Assembly (NCBI RefSeq): GCF_001698125.1
Contig: NZ_CP013854.1
Location: forward strand, 5,580,001-5,644,000
From: Pseudonocardia sp. HH130630-07
GTDB lineage: Bacteria; Actinomycetota; Actinomycetes; Mycobacteriales; Pseudonocardiaceae
Length of the DNA stretch: 64,000 nucleotides
Reading direction: 5' to 3'
Shown: positions 19,177 through 26,871 of the stretch, piece by piece
Numbering within the stretch: the first letter of the stretch is position 1
Layout: every line of letters begins with the position of its first letter
Made by a program: the position numbers and the translations under genes
The notes under the pieces: model-generated
What the model saw: the letters and a program-made list of their open reading frames with translations, nothing else
Databases searched by the model: none
What the model was told of the DNA's origin: nothing

Positions 19177-20858
19177 GCGGGCACCCCGCCCCCACCGCGC
19201 CCCGCGGAGCGTGGTCCCTCGCGGCGGACGTCCTCCGGCCCCGGCTGCGGGGTGTGCTCGGCGGCGCGGTGCTGGGTGCGCTGGCGACGCTCTGCGGTGC
19301 GGGGCTGCTCGCACTCGCGGCGTGGCTGCTGGCGACCGCCGCCCAGCACCCGTCGGTGACGGCGCTGTCGGTGGCCGTCGTCCTCACCAGGGCGCTCGGC
19401 GTCGGCCGCGGCGTCACCCGCTACGCCGAGCGGCTGGTCGGGCACGACGCGGCGCTGCGGGCGCTGGCCGACCTGCGCGGCCGGGTCTACGCCCGGCTCG
19501 CCGCCACCGAGCCGGTCCGCCGGTTCTCCGCGGGGGACCTGGTGTCGCGGCTGGTCACCGACACCGACTCGGTGCAGGACCTGGTGGTGCGCGCCGCCGT
19601 CCCGGTCGTCGCCGCGGCGCTCGCCGGGTCGGGCGCCGTGCTGCTGGCGACCGTGCTGCTGGTGCCCGGCGGGGCGTTGCTCGCCGGTGGCCTGCTCGTC
19701 GCCGGGGTCGCGGTGCCCGCACTCACCGCGGCCCTGTCCCGGGGCCCGGCCGCGCGGGCCGCCCGGGCCCGCACCGAACTCTCGGCCGGGCTGGTCGACC
19801 TGCTCGACGGCGCAGCGGAGCTGTTCGCCAACGGCGCCACCGGCGACGCCGTCCGGGCCGTCGAGCGGGCCGACGCCGAGCTGACCCGCACCGCCCGCCG
19901 GGACGCCGCCCTGCTCGGTCTCGGCGCCGGTTCGGGGGCCCTCGTCGCCGGGCTCACCGTGGCCGCGACGCTGCTGCTCGGCGTGGCCGCCGTCGACGCG
20001 GGCACCCTGGCGGCCGTGCCGCTGGCGGTGCTCGTCCTCACCGCGCTCGCCGCGTTCGAGGTCGTCGCGCCGCTGCCGGCCGCCGCGGCCCGGCTCGCCA
20101 CCGTGCGGGCGGGGCTGTCCCGGCTGGTCCCGGTGCTGGGTGCGGCCCCGGCCGTCGCGCACCGCGAGCCCGCCGACGAGCCGCTGCCCGGCCACGGCGA
20201 CCTGCGGATCCGCGGCCTCACCGTCGCCCACCCCGGGCCCGGCGGCGCACCGGGCCGCGCCGTGCTCCGGGATCTCGACCTGGACCTCCCGGCGGGCGCC
20301 CGGGTCGCGCTCGTCGGGGCCAGCGGTTCCGGCAAGTCGACGCTGGCCGCGGTGCTGTTCCGCTTCCTCGACCCGCGCTCCGGCACGGTGACCCTCGGCG
20401 GGCAGGACCTGCTCCGGCGACCGCCAGCGCAGGTCAGGGCCGTGATCTCCGGGGTCCCGGCCGACCCGCACGTGTTCGACTCCACGGTGCGGGAGAACCT
20501 GCGGCTCGCCGTGCCCGGGGACGCCGACCCGCCCACCGACGAGGCCCTGGGCGCCGTACTGCGCCGGGTCGGTCTCGGCGACCTGGACCTCGACCACGCC
20601 GTCGGCGCGCACGGGACGCGGCTCTCCGGCGGCATGCGGCGGCGGCTCGCGCTGGCCAGGGCGCTGCTCGTCGACCCGGCCGTGCTCGTCCTCGACGAGC
20701 CGACCGCGCATCTCGACCCGGACACCCGCGACGCCGTCCTCGACGACCTGCTGGCCGCGACGACCGGACGCTCGGTCCTGCTCATCACGCACGACCCGGC
20801 CGTCCTGGACCGGATGGACGCGGTGCACGTCCTGCGCGACGGACGGGTCCGGAGCTGA
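19173..20858 (+). CDS. cydC: Thiol reductant ABC exporter subunit CydC, with unusual NBD motifs
   Basis: Partner half-transporter of CydD, 561 aa. The membrane domain spans roughly residues 15-320, then an ABC domain follows. Walker A GASGSGKST, Walker B VLVLDEP and the switch His (LITHDP) are intact. The Q-loop region reads ISGVPADPHVFDS, with no glutamine where CydD has WVPQHPHLF. The signature reads LSGGMRRRLALARAL instead of LSGGQ. One ATP site of the heterodimer may thus be degenerate, as in many heterodimeric exporters. The GTG start overlaps the cydD stop (GTGA). It is the last gene of the cyd operon. Confidence 0.94.
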   Translation: MSGHPAPTAPRGAWSLAADVLRPRLRGVLGGAVLGALATLCGAGLLALAAWLLATAAQHPSVTALSVAVVLTRALGVGRGVTRYAERLVGHDAALRALADLRGRVYARLAATEPVRRFSAGDLVSRLVTDTDSVQDLVVRAAVPVVAAALAGSGAVLLATVLLVPGGALLAGGLLVAGVAVPALTAALSRGPAARAARARTELSAGLVDLLDGAAELFANGATGDAVRAVERADAELTRTARRDAALLGLGAGSGALVAGLTVAATLLLGVAAVDAGTLAAVPLAVLVLTALAAFEVVAPLPAAAARLATVRAGLSRLVPVLGAAPAVAHREPADEPLPGHGDLRIRGLTVAHPGPGGAPGRAVLRDLDLDLPAGARVALVGASGSGKSTLAAVLFRFLDPRSGTVTLGGQDLLRRPPAQVRAVISGVPADPHVFDSTVRENLRLAVPGDADPPTDEALGAVLRRVGLGDLDLDHAVGAHGTRLSGGMRRRLALARALLVDPAVLVLDEPTAHLDPDTRDAVLDDLLAATTGRSVLLITHDPAVLDRMDAVHVLRDGRVRS

Positions 20859-20878
20859 GGCCAGGGGTTGGCGGCGGA

Positions 20879-20911
20879 CTGCTCCGAACCGACGCCTACC
20901 CTGCTCCGAAC
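20879..20911. repeat. 11-bp direct repeat with 22-bp period downstream of cydC
   Basis: CTGCTCCGAAC occurs at 20879-20889 and again at 20901-20911, two helical turns apart, in the 203-base gap between cydC and the glycosidase-like lipoprotein gene. The same gap holds CACTC-T-GAGTG (20976-20986) and a longer inverted repeat. It could be activator half-sites for the downstream promoter or chance. Confidence 0.3.
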
Positions 20912-20997
20912 ACCGGAGTGCGGCTCCCGGCTCCGGCCGAATCCCGCTCTCAGGCAGATCACAGGAGTCCGCTGCCACTCTGAGTGCGGCCATCGGG

Positions 20998-21043
20998 TGA
21001 CACGGTCCCGCCGGATGGTCGCGAACTGTCGACGACCGTGTCA
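20998..21043 (+). promoter_or_regulatory. 10-bp perfect inverted repeat in leader of glycosidase-like lipoprotein gene
   Basis: TGACACGGTC at 20998-21007 and GACCGTGTCA at 21034-21043 are exact reverse complements with a 26-base interval. The right arm ends 18 bases before the GTG at 21062. It could be an mRNA hairpin in the 5' leader or a split operator. It does not resemble a riboswitch class I know. Confidence 0.5.
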
Positions 21044-21061
21044 GAACGTGAGGTCCCACCC

Positions 21062-22486
21062 GTGCGAGCGCCACGCCGTCCCCTCCCGACGACGTCCCCC
21101 GGACGTCTCCGGCCGTCCGGCCGGATGCGCCGGGCCCCCCTGCTGGCCGTCGTCCTCGCCGGACTCCTGACCGTGGTGTCCTGCACCTCCGGCGGGACCG
21201 GCACCGACGGCGCCGCGGGCTCCGGCTCGGCCCTGGAGGCCTCGGCCGGCGCGGTCGACCTCGAGGAGGGCTGGACCTGGGACCGCCAGCCCGGCCCGAT
21301 GGAGCTGGGCGTCACCCACACCCAGAACAGCCTCGACGACACCGAGCCCGCCGGGGCCCGGCAGCGCGGCGCCGACATCCTGTCCAGCCTCGGCCAGGAG
21401 TACCAGAACCACCACCTCATGGGCTTCGGCACGCTGAACCCGGAACCGTCGCCCGGTGAGTTCGAGTGGGAGTCCCTCGACCGGCGGATGGAGCTGACCG
21501 AGGAGACCGGCGGCAAGTCCATGCTGACGCTGTGCTGCGCGCCGGACTGGATGAAGGGCGGCCCGCCCGGCGTCACCGCGTGGGACAAGCTGGAGCGCCA
21601 GGTCCGCCCGGAGTTCTTCGACGACTACGCCAACCTCGCCCGCGAGGCCGTGCAGCGCTACCCGCAGGTCGACCGCGTCCTGGTCTGGAACGAGCTCAAG
21701 GGCTTCTACCACGAGGACGAGAACCGCTGGGACTACGAGGGCTACACCGACCTCTACAACCGCGTCTACGAGGCGGTGAAGTCGGTCCGCCCGGACGTCC
21801 AGGTCGGCGGCCCGTACGTGGTGATGAGCAGCGTCCCGCCGGACTCGAACGACGCGTCGGACATCCGCGGGCCGTGGGGCGCGCTCGACCAGCGCCCGCT
21901 CGACGTCCTGGACTACTGGCTGGCGAACAACGTCGGTGCGGACTTCATCGTCGTCGACGGCTCCACGACCAACCGCGGCCAGCAGGACGCGATCTCCCCG
22001 GTCGACGTCGGCGCCGAGAAGTTCTCGGTGATCGACCGCTGGATCCAGGAGCGCACGCAGCTGCCGATCTGGTGGGCCGAGTTCTACGCGAACGTCCCGG
22101 CCGACGCCCAGGCCGGCTACGACACCCCGGCCAGCGCGGTCTCCACGCTCGCCGTCCTGCAGTCGATGGCCCGCTCCGGCACCCAGGGCGCGCTGCTCTG
22201 GGGCCCGGAGGGCAGTGACTCGCTGGAGTACTCCTCGCTGTGGAGCGACGCCACCGAGGAGGACGGCGGCCGGCCGACCCCGCTCACCGAGGCGTGGCGC
22301 TGGCTGATCCCCAAGCTGCGCCAGGGTGACGTCGAGCTGGGCCGGGCCCAGGGCTCGACGCTGGGGGCCTTCCGCGCCTCGGACGGCTCGGTGCTCCTGA
22401 TGAACTTCAGCGGCGCCCCGGTCCCGGTCCCCGGCCAGGAGGACCTGCCCGGCTGGGCCGTCGTCCCGCTGGCCAGCAGCGCCTGA
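21062..22486 (+). CDS. Exported lipoprotein with clan GH-A (GH39-like) glycosidase domain
   Basis: Lipoprotein of about 474 aa: an Arg-rich start, a hydrophobic stretch LLAVVLAGLLTVVSC and a lipobox cysteine at residue 41, then a Gly/Ser linker. The mature part resembles clan GH-A beta-glycosidases such as GH39 xylosidases. VLVWNELKGF carries the Asn-Glu pair typical of the acid/base, and IWWAEFYA supplies a plausible nucleophile Glu. A short beta domain (LLMNFSGAPVPVPG) ends the protein. Start choice: the GTG at 21062 has GAGG 10 bases upstream, while the ATG at 21125 would give a shorter signal peptide. The natural substrate is unknown. It may act on cell-surface or environmental polysaccharide. 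Confidence 0.8.
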   Translation: MRAPRRPLPTTSPGRLRPSGRMRRAPLLAVVLAGLLTVVSCTSGGTGTDGAAGSGSALEASAGAVDLEEGWTWDRQPGPMELGVTHTQNSLDDTEPAGARQRGADILSSLGQEYQNHHLMGFGTLNPEPSPGEFEWESLDRRMELTEETGGKSMLTLCCAPDWMKGGPPGVTAWDKLERQVRPEFFDDYANLAREAVQRYPQVDRVLVWNELKGFYHEDENRWDYEGYTDLYNRVYEAVKSVRPDVQVGGPYVVMSSVPPDSNDASDIRGPWGALDQRPLDVLDYWLANNVGADFIVVDGSTTNRGQQDAISPVDVGAEKFSVIDRWIQERTQLPIWWAEFYANVPADAQAGYDTPASAVSTLAVLQSMARSGTQGALLWGPEGSDSLEYSSLWSDATEEDGGRPTPLTEAWRWLIPKLRQGDVELGRAQGSTLGAFRASDGSVLLMNFSGAPVPVPGQEDLPGWAVVPLASSA

Positions 22487-22498
22487 GTCCACGACGCC

Positions 22499-22539
22499 CG
22501 TGTGGGGCCGTCCCGGTTCGTCCGGGGCGGCCCCACACG
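22499..22539. terminator. Bidirectional hairpin between lipoprotein gene and fabG-like gene
   Basis: An 18-base stem (22499-22516 with 22522-22539) contains a single G-U type pair and a 5-base TTCGT loop, between two converging stop codons. It is very G+C-rich and is an obvious terminator for both strands. Confidence 0.85.
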
Positions 22540-22545
22540 TGTCCG

Positions 22546-23304
22546 TCAGGTACGCGGGCCGCCCGCGACGTAGATGACCTGGCCGTTCACGAACGACGAG
22601 CGCTCGTCGACGAAGAACGACACCGTGTGCGCGATGTCGTCGACCTCCCCGGCCCGCTGCACCGGGATCTCCTTCGCCCGGGCCGCCCGGAACTGCTCCC
22701 AGTCCACACCGAGCCGCTCGGCGGTCGCCTTCGTCATCTCCGAGGCGATGAACCCTGGCGCGATGCAGTTCGCGGTGACCCCGAGCTTCCCCAGCTCGAC
22801 GGCCAGGGTCTTGGTGAAGCCCTGCAGTCCCGCCTTGGCCGCGGCGTAGTTCGCCTGGCCGCGGTTGCCCAGCGCCGAGACCGAGGACAGGGTGACCACC
22901 CGGCCCCACTGGGCGGCCACCATGTGCTCCTGCACCGCGCGGGTCATCAGGAACGAGCCGCGCAGGTGCACGCCCATGACCGCGTCCCAGTCGTCGGCGG
23001 ACATCTTGAACAGCAGGTTGTCCCGGGTGATCCCGGCGTTGTTGACCAGGATCGTCGGTGCGCCCAGCCGGTCGGTCACCGCCGCCACCGCGTCCCGGAC
23101 GGCGGCCTCGTCGGCGACGTTCGCCCCGAACGCGGCCGCGGTCCCGCCGGCCGCCTCGATCGTCTCGACCGTCGACTTCGCCGCCGACTCCGCCAGGTCC
23201 AGCACGGCCACCCGGTGTCCGTCGGCGGCCAGCCGGACGGCGGTGGCGGCACCGATACCGCGGGCCGCTCCGGTGACGACGGCGGTCCTCTGCTGCTGGG
23301 TCAT
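22546..23304 (-). CDS. FabG-type 3-oxoacyl reductase (SDR family)
   Basis: Short-chain dehydrogenase of 252 aa with the cofactor loop TGAARGIG, structural NNAG, catalytic Ser in TLSSVSALG and Tyr-x3-Lys (ANYAAAKAG). The IAPGFIASEMT block and an NADP-type N-terminus fit beta-ketoacyl-ACP or -CoA reductases such as FabG or PhaB. The ATG at 23304 follows AGGAG on the minus strand. It stands alone, divergent from a methyltransferase gene, so whether it serves housekeeping fatty-acid synthesis or another ketoreduction cannot be decided. Confidence 0.88.
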   Translation of the reverse strand: MTQQQRTAVVTGAARGIGAATAVRLAADGHRVAVLDLAESAAKSTVETIEAAGGTAAAFGANVADEAAVRDAVAAVTDRLGAPTILVNNAGITRDNLLFKMSADDWDAVMGVHLRGSFLMTRAVQEHMVAAQWGRVVTLSSVSALGNRGQANYAAAKAGLQGFTKTLAVELGKLGVTANCIAPGFIASEMTKATAERLGVDWEQFRAARAKEIPVQRAGEVDDIAHTVSFFVDERSSFVNGQVIYVAGGPRT

Positions 23305-23469
23305 GTCTCTCCTCGTCCTCGGGTTATCGCCGGTGATCCCGGTGCAGCGCACCGGCGGACGGGTCGTTCGCCGTCCGCCGTGGTCGCCGCCGCGGCCGAT
23401 CGTGTCACCCCGCGGCCCGGACGGCAGGGGTCTGTCGGGCTTTTCTCACCTCTCCTCGGGGACGCTCGC

Positions 23470-23485
23470 TTCGACTACCGTCGAA
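23470..23485 (+). promoter_or_regulatory. Dyad TTCGAC-N4-GTCGAA upstream of methyltransferase gene
   Basis: A perfect 6-4-6 inverted repeat 29 bases before the ATG at 23515, in the divergent gap with the fabG-like gene. The position fits an operator over the promoter of the methyltransferase gene. No matching regulator is encoded next to it. Confidence 0.4.
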
Positions 23486-23514
23486 CCGTCCGTTCCCGAC
23501 CGGAAAGGAATTTC

Positions 23515-24270
23515 ATGGCCGTCGAGCGTTCTTCCGCCTACCGGCTGGCTCTGCCGGAACCGACCGAGTCCCACGAACAGGACGCGGAGTACTGCGTCCT
23601 CGACACCGGCGAGGGGTGGACCGAGTACCGGTTCCACGACTACGACGCGCTGTACCGCGTCCCCGGCCTCTACGAGAACCTGTTCTACGAGATCCTGCAG
23701 TGCCAGTCCCCGCCCGTGGTGTGCGACCTGCTGGCCGAGCAGGTCCGGGGCGGCGGCCTCGACCCGTCCGGGCTCCGGGTGCTCGACGTCGGTGCCGGCA
23801 ACGGCATCGTCGCCGAGGAACTGCGCACCCGCGGCTTCGGCAAGGTCGTCGGGGTCGACATCATCCCGGAGGCCCGCGAGGCCGCGACCCGGGACCGGCC
23901 CGGCGTGTACGACGACTACCACGTCGTCGACCTGACCGCCCTCGACGACGACCGGGCCTCCGCCATCGCCTCCGGCGGGTTCGACGTCCTGACCTGCGTC
24001 GCCGCCCTCGGCTTCGGCGACATCCCGCCGGCCGCGTTCCGCGCGGCGCTGGACATGGTCGCGGTCGACGGCTTCGTCGCCCTCACCATCCGCGAGGACT
24101 TCCTGACCGACGGCGACACCTCGGGTTTCGCCGGGTTGATCACGTCGCTGCTGGACTCCGGCGAGCTGGAGCAACTCGGCTCGACCGTGTACCGGCACCG
24201 GCTCGCCACCTCGCGGGCCCCGCTGCACTACCGGGCCGTGGTGGCCCGCAGGCGCCGTCCGCGCGCGTAG
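23515..24270 (+). CDS. SAM-dependent methyltransferase
   Basis: Class I methyltransferase of 251 aa. Motif I VLDVGAGNGIVAEEL binds SAM, the acidic strand VVGVDIIPEA follows, and DVLTCVAALGFGDIPP matches motif IV. About 90 residues precede the methyltransferase core; they contain the Tyr-rich FHDYDALYRVPGLYENLFYE. The ATG at 23515 has AAAGGAA 6 bases upstream. It stands alone, and its substrate cannot be told from sequence or context. Confidence 0.85.
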   Translation: MAVERSSAYRLALPEPTESHEQDAEYCVLDTGEGWTEYRFHDYDALYRVPGLYENLFYEILQCQSPPVVCDLLAEQVRGGGLDPSGLRVLDVGAGNGIVAEELRTRGFGKVVGVDIIPEAREAATRDRPGVYDDYHVVDLTALDDDRASAIASGGFDVLTCVAALGFGDIPPAAFRAALDMVAVDGFVALTIREDFLTDGDTSGFAGLITSLLDSGELEQLGSTVYRHRLATSRAPLHYRAVVARRRRPRA

Positions 24271-24315
24271 CTCCGGTGCGCCCGCGTCGGCCGCACCGGA
24301 GCGATCGACGCGGGC

Positions 24316-24408
24316 GCGAACGCGCCCCATCGGAACAGCCGCGAACGCGCCCCGTCGGAACAGCCGCGAAGGCGTCCCGCCGGAACAGCCCCGAACGCGC
24401 CCCCTCCG
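24316..24408. repeat. 25-bp tandem repeat, about 3.7 copies
   Basis: Units at 24316-24340, 24341-24365 and 24366-24390 and a partial one from 24391. Units 1 and 2 differ by one base; unit 3 has a few changes. The core reads GAACGCGCCCC, then 3-4 bases, then CGGAACAGCC. It lies in the 200-base gap between the methyltransferase and siderophore-binding genes. It is not coding in any supported frame. Confidence 0.9.
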
Positions 24409-24447
24409 CACCGCTGCCGACGCGTCACCGCGAACTCCGCATTCAGG

Positions 24448-24466
24448 GCAGGCTGGGCTAATCTCC
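24448..24466 (+). promoter_or_regulatory. Possible DtxR/IdeR iron box overlapping a -10 element
   Basis: By eye about 12 of 19 positions agree with the actinobacterial iron-box consensus, with GGCTAA as the best half. TAATCT at 24459-24464 lies 6 bases before the GTG at 24471, so it looks like a -10 for a leaderless transcript. Repressor binding here would block the siderophore-binding gene. The match is moderate and the left half is weak. Confidence 0.4.
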
Positions 24467-24470
24467 ACGG

Positions 24471-25451
24471 GTGCTCCGGAGACTCATCCCGCTGCTGGCC
24501 CTGGTCGGCCTGCTCACCGCCTGCTCGTCCGCACCCACCCCGGAGGAGCCCGCCGGGCCCCCCGCGGCGGCGGGGGCGTTCCCCGTCCGGATCGACCACG
24601 CCTACGGCACCACCGAGATCCCCGAGCAGCCGCAGCGGGTGGTCGCGCTCGGCGTCACCGACGCCGACCCGGTACTGGCGCTGGGCATCACGCCGGTCGC
24701 GACCGCGACCTACACGTTCTACGAGCAGTCCGGCGGGCTCGGCCCGTGGGCCCGCGACCTGGTGCAGGGCGAACCGCCGGTCGTCCTGACCGGGGACCCG
24801 AAGCCCGAGCAGATCGCCGCGCTGGCCCCGGACCTGATCGTCGCCGTCACCGCGAGCCTGCAGCAGCCGCTCTACGAGCAGCTCTCGGCGATCGCCCCGG
24901 TCGTGGCCCGGCCCGCCGACACGATCGACTTCGGCGTGCCCCGCGACGCGCAGATGCGGACCGTGGCAACCGCGCTCGGGCAGCCGGAGCGCGGCGAGGA
25001 GCTCATCGCGCAGGCCGACGCCGCGTTCGCCGAGGCCGTCACCGCCAACCCGGCGTTCAAGGGCAGGACGGCCGCGACGGTGCTGCCGTTCGACGGCAAG
25101 TACGGCGCCTACACCGCCGCCGACGCCCGCGGCCGGTTCATGACCGATCTCGGCTTCGCCCTGCCGCCGCGGATCGCCGAGCAGGACTCCGGCAGCTTCT
25201 ACGTCGAGGTGTCCTCGGAGCAGGCCGGCCTGCTCGACGCGGACACGCTGCTGATGCTCGCCGCCGAGAACTCCGAGCGGATGCAGATCGAGGGCGACCC
25301 CATCCTGCAGCAGGTGCCGGTGGTCGCGGAGGGGCGCATGATCGTCCCGGACACCGACCTGCGCGGCGCCATCACCTACAACAGCGTGCTGTCGGTGCCC
25401 TACGCCCTGGACCGGCTGGTGCCGCAGCTGGCGACCGCGCTGCAGGGCTGA
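24471..25451 (+). CDS. Iron-siderophore ABC transporter substrate-binding lipoprotein
   Basis: Periplasmic-binding-type lipoprotein of 326 aa of the FepB/FecB class. The signal peptide ends in LLTACSS with Cys18 as the lipidated residue. The mature protein has the family start IDHAYGTTEIPEQPQRVVALG, PEQIAALAPDLIV and a second lobe after a long helix. It delivers ferric siderophore to an ABC permease. No permease or ATPase gene is adjacent, so it must share one elsewhere. The GTG start lies 6 bases after a -10-like TAATCT, suggesting a leaderless mRNA, and overlaps a weak iron box. Confidence 0.88.
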   Translation: MLRRLIPLLALVGLLTACSSAPTPEEPAGPPAAAGAFPVRIDHAYGTTEIPEQPQRVVALGVTDADPVLALGITPVATATYTFYEQSGGLGPWARDLVQGEPPVVLTGDPKPEQIAALAPDLIVAVTASLQQPLYEQLSAIAPVVARPADTIDFGVPRDAQMRTVATALGQPERGEELIAQADAAFAEAVTANPAFKGRTAATVLPFDGKYGAYTAADARGRFMTDLGFALPPRIAEQDSGSFYVEVSSEQAGLLDADTLLMLAAENSERMQIEGDPILQQVPVVAEGRMIVPDTDLRGAITYNSVLSVPYALDRLVPQLATALQG

Positions 25452-25461
25452 GATCCGGGTT

Positions 25462-25467
25462 AGGGTC
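25462..25467 (+). promoter_or_regulatory. -10-like TAGGGT for leaderless SDR gene
   Basis: TAGGGT sits 6 bases before the GTG at 25474 and no Shine-Dalgarno sequence is present. This is the usual spacing for leaderless actinobacterial transcripts. No clear -35 is seen. Confidence 0.4.
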
Positions 25468-25473
25468 GCGGCC

Positions 25474-26235
25474 GTGAACGTGACCGACAGATTCCGACTC
25501 GACGGCAGGGTCGCCGTCGTGACCGGCGCGTCCTCCGGGCTGGGTGTGGCCTTCGCCGAGGGACTCGCCCAGGCCGGGGCCGACCTGGTCCTGGGTGCCC
25601 GGCGGGCCGACCGCATGGCCGAGACCGTGCGGCTGGTCGAGGCGGCGGGCCGGCGCGCGGTCGCCGTCCCGACCGACGTGACCCGCCCGGAGGACTGCCG
25701 GGCACTGGCGCAGGCGGCCGTGGACGGGTTCGGGCGGCTCGACGTCCTGGTGAACAACGCCGGCGTCGGGACGGCCGTGCCGGCGCTGAAGGAGACCCCG
25801 GAGCAGTTCACCGAGGTCGTGGACATCAACCTCAACGGCAGCTACTGGATGGCCCAGGCGTGCGCCGCGCTCATGGAGCCCGGGTCGAGCATCGTCAACA
25901 TCTCCAGCGTCCTCGGGCTCACGACCGCCTCGCTGCCGCAGGCGGCGTACTCGGCGTCCAAGGCCGGGATCGTCGGGCTCACCCGGGACCTGGCCCAGCA
26001 GTGGGCCAGCCGCCGGGACATCCGGGTCAACGCGATCGCACCCGGGTTCTTCGCCTCCGAGATGACCGACCAGTACCCGGACGGCTACCTGGAGCGGATG
26101 GCCGAGCGCATCCCGATGGGGCGCACGGGCGATCCCGCCGAGCTCACCGCGGCCGTCGTCTTCCTCGCCTCCACCGCGGGCGGGTACCTGACCGGCCAGA
26201 CGATCGCCGTCGACGGCGGGCTCACGATCACCTGA
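25474..26235 (+). CDS. SDR-family oxidoreductase
   Basis: Short-chain dehydrogenase/reductase of 253 aa. It has TGASSGLG, an Arg-rich stretch after beta-2 (GARRADRM) suggesting NADP(H), NNAGVG, catalytic NISSVLG and Tyr-x3-Lys in AAYSASKAG, and the C-terminal block VDGGLTIT. It starts 22 bases after the siderophore-binding gene and has its own -10-like element. Its substrate is unknown; the general fold resembles glucose-1-dehydrogenase or gluconate 5-dehydrogenase type enzymes. Confidence 0.88.
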   Translation: MNVTDRFRLDGRVAVVTGASSGLGVAFAEGLAQAGADLVLGARRADRMAETVRLVEAAGRRAVAVPTDVTRPEDCRALAQAAVDGFGRLDVLVNNAGVGTAVPALKETPEQFTEVVDINLNGSYWMAQACAALMEPGSSIVNISSVLGLTTASLPQAAYSASKAGIVGLTRDLAQQWASRRDIRVNAIAPGFFASEMTDQYPDGYLERMAERIPMGRTGDPAELTAAVVFLASTAGGYLTGQTIAVDGGLTIT

Positions 26236-26276
26236 GCCGGGGCGCGCTCCGCCGTGCCGCGCGGCGCCGGCCGCCC

Positions 26277-26282
26277 TACGCT
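26277..26282 (+). promoter_or_regulatory. -10-like TACGCT for leaderless hemerythrin-encapsulin operon
   Basis: TACGCT lies 7 bases before the GTG at 26290. There is no Shine-Dalgarno sequence, so the nanocompartment operon is probably transcribed from here as a leaderless mRNA. No good -35 is visible. Confidence 0.4.
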
Positions 26283-26289
26283 TCCGTGC

Positions 26290-26871
26290 GTGCCCGACAT
26301 CACGACGCTGATCCTCGACGATCACGCCTGGTTCCGGCGGCAGTTCGCAGCGCTCGACGAGCTGCAGGCCCGGGCCGGGACCGACACGCGCGAGCTCGTC
26401 CGGCTCTGGGAGCCGCTGGCCGCCCGGCTGGACGTGCACGCGATCGCCGAGGAGAAGATCTTCTACCCGCAGCTGCTGCAGCACGGCGAGGATCCCCAGG
26501 AGGAGACCCTCGACGCCATCGACGACCACAACGACATCCGGGACGGCGTGGCCCGCGCCGGACGCAGCCCGGTGGGCTCCGGCGAGTGGTGGGCGGGCGT
26601 CTGGGACGCCCGGCGCGCCAACGACGAGCACATGGGCGAGGAGGAGAACGAGGGGCTGGCGAACTTCCGGCTCAACGCCACCGTCGGCCTGCGCGAGTCG
26701 CTGGGCAGTCAGTTCCAGGAGTTCATGGACGCCCACCCGACTCCGGCCGATCTCGACAACTCCGACCAGGACCCGCAGGCCTACGTCGCCGCGGTCGAGA
26801 ACCGCATCGACCCACCGAGCCCGACCACCACCGGGCTCGGCATCGGCGATCTGAAGGGACGGCAGCAGTGA
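26290..26871 (+). CDS. Hemerythrin-domain cargo protein of encapsulin
   Basis: HHE-type hemerythrin of 193 aa. The expected di-iron ligands are all visible: His12, His50 with Glu54, His80, and His114 with Glu118. The last residues, TGLGIGDLKG at 181-190 after a Pro/Thr-rich linker, match encapsulin cargo-loading peptides (hydrophobic-Gly pattern followed by a basic residue). The stop overlaps the encapsulin start by 4 bases (GTGA). Hemerythrin cargoes of encapsulins are known in actinobacteria and protect against oxidative or nitrosative stress. The GTG at 26290 is likely because of the upstream -10 element. Confidence 0.93.
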   Translation: MPDITTLILDDHAWFRRQFAALDELQARAGTDTRELVRLWEPLAARLDVHAIAEEKIFYPQLLQHGEDPQEETLDAIDDHNDIRDGVARAGRSPVGSGEWWAGVWDARRANDEHMGEEENEGLANFRLNATVGLRESLGSQFQEFMDAHPTPADLDNSDQDPQAYVAAVENRIDPPSPTTTGLGIGDLKGRQQ

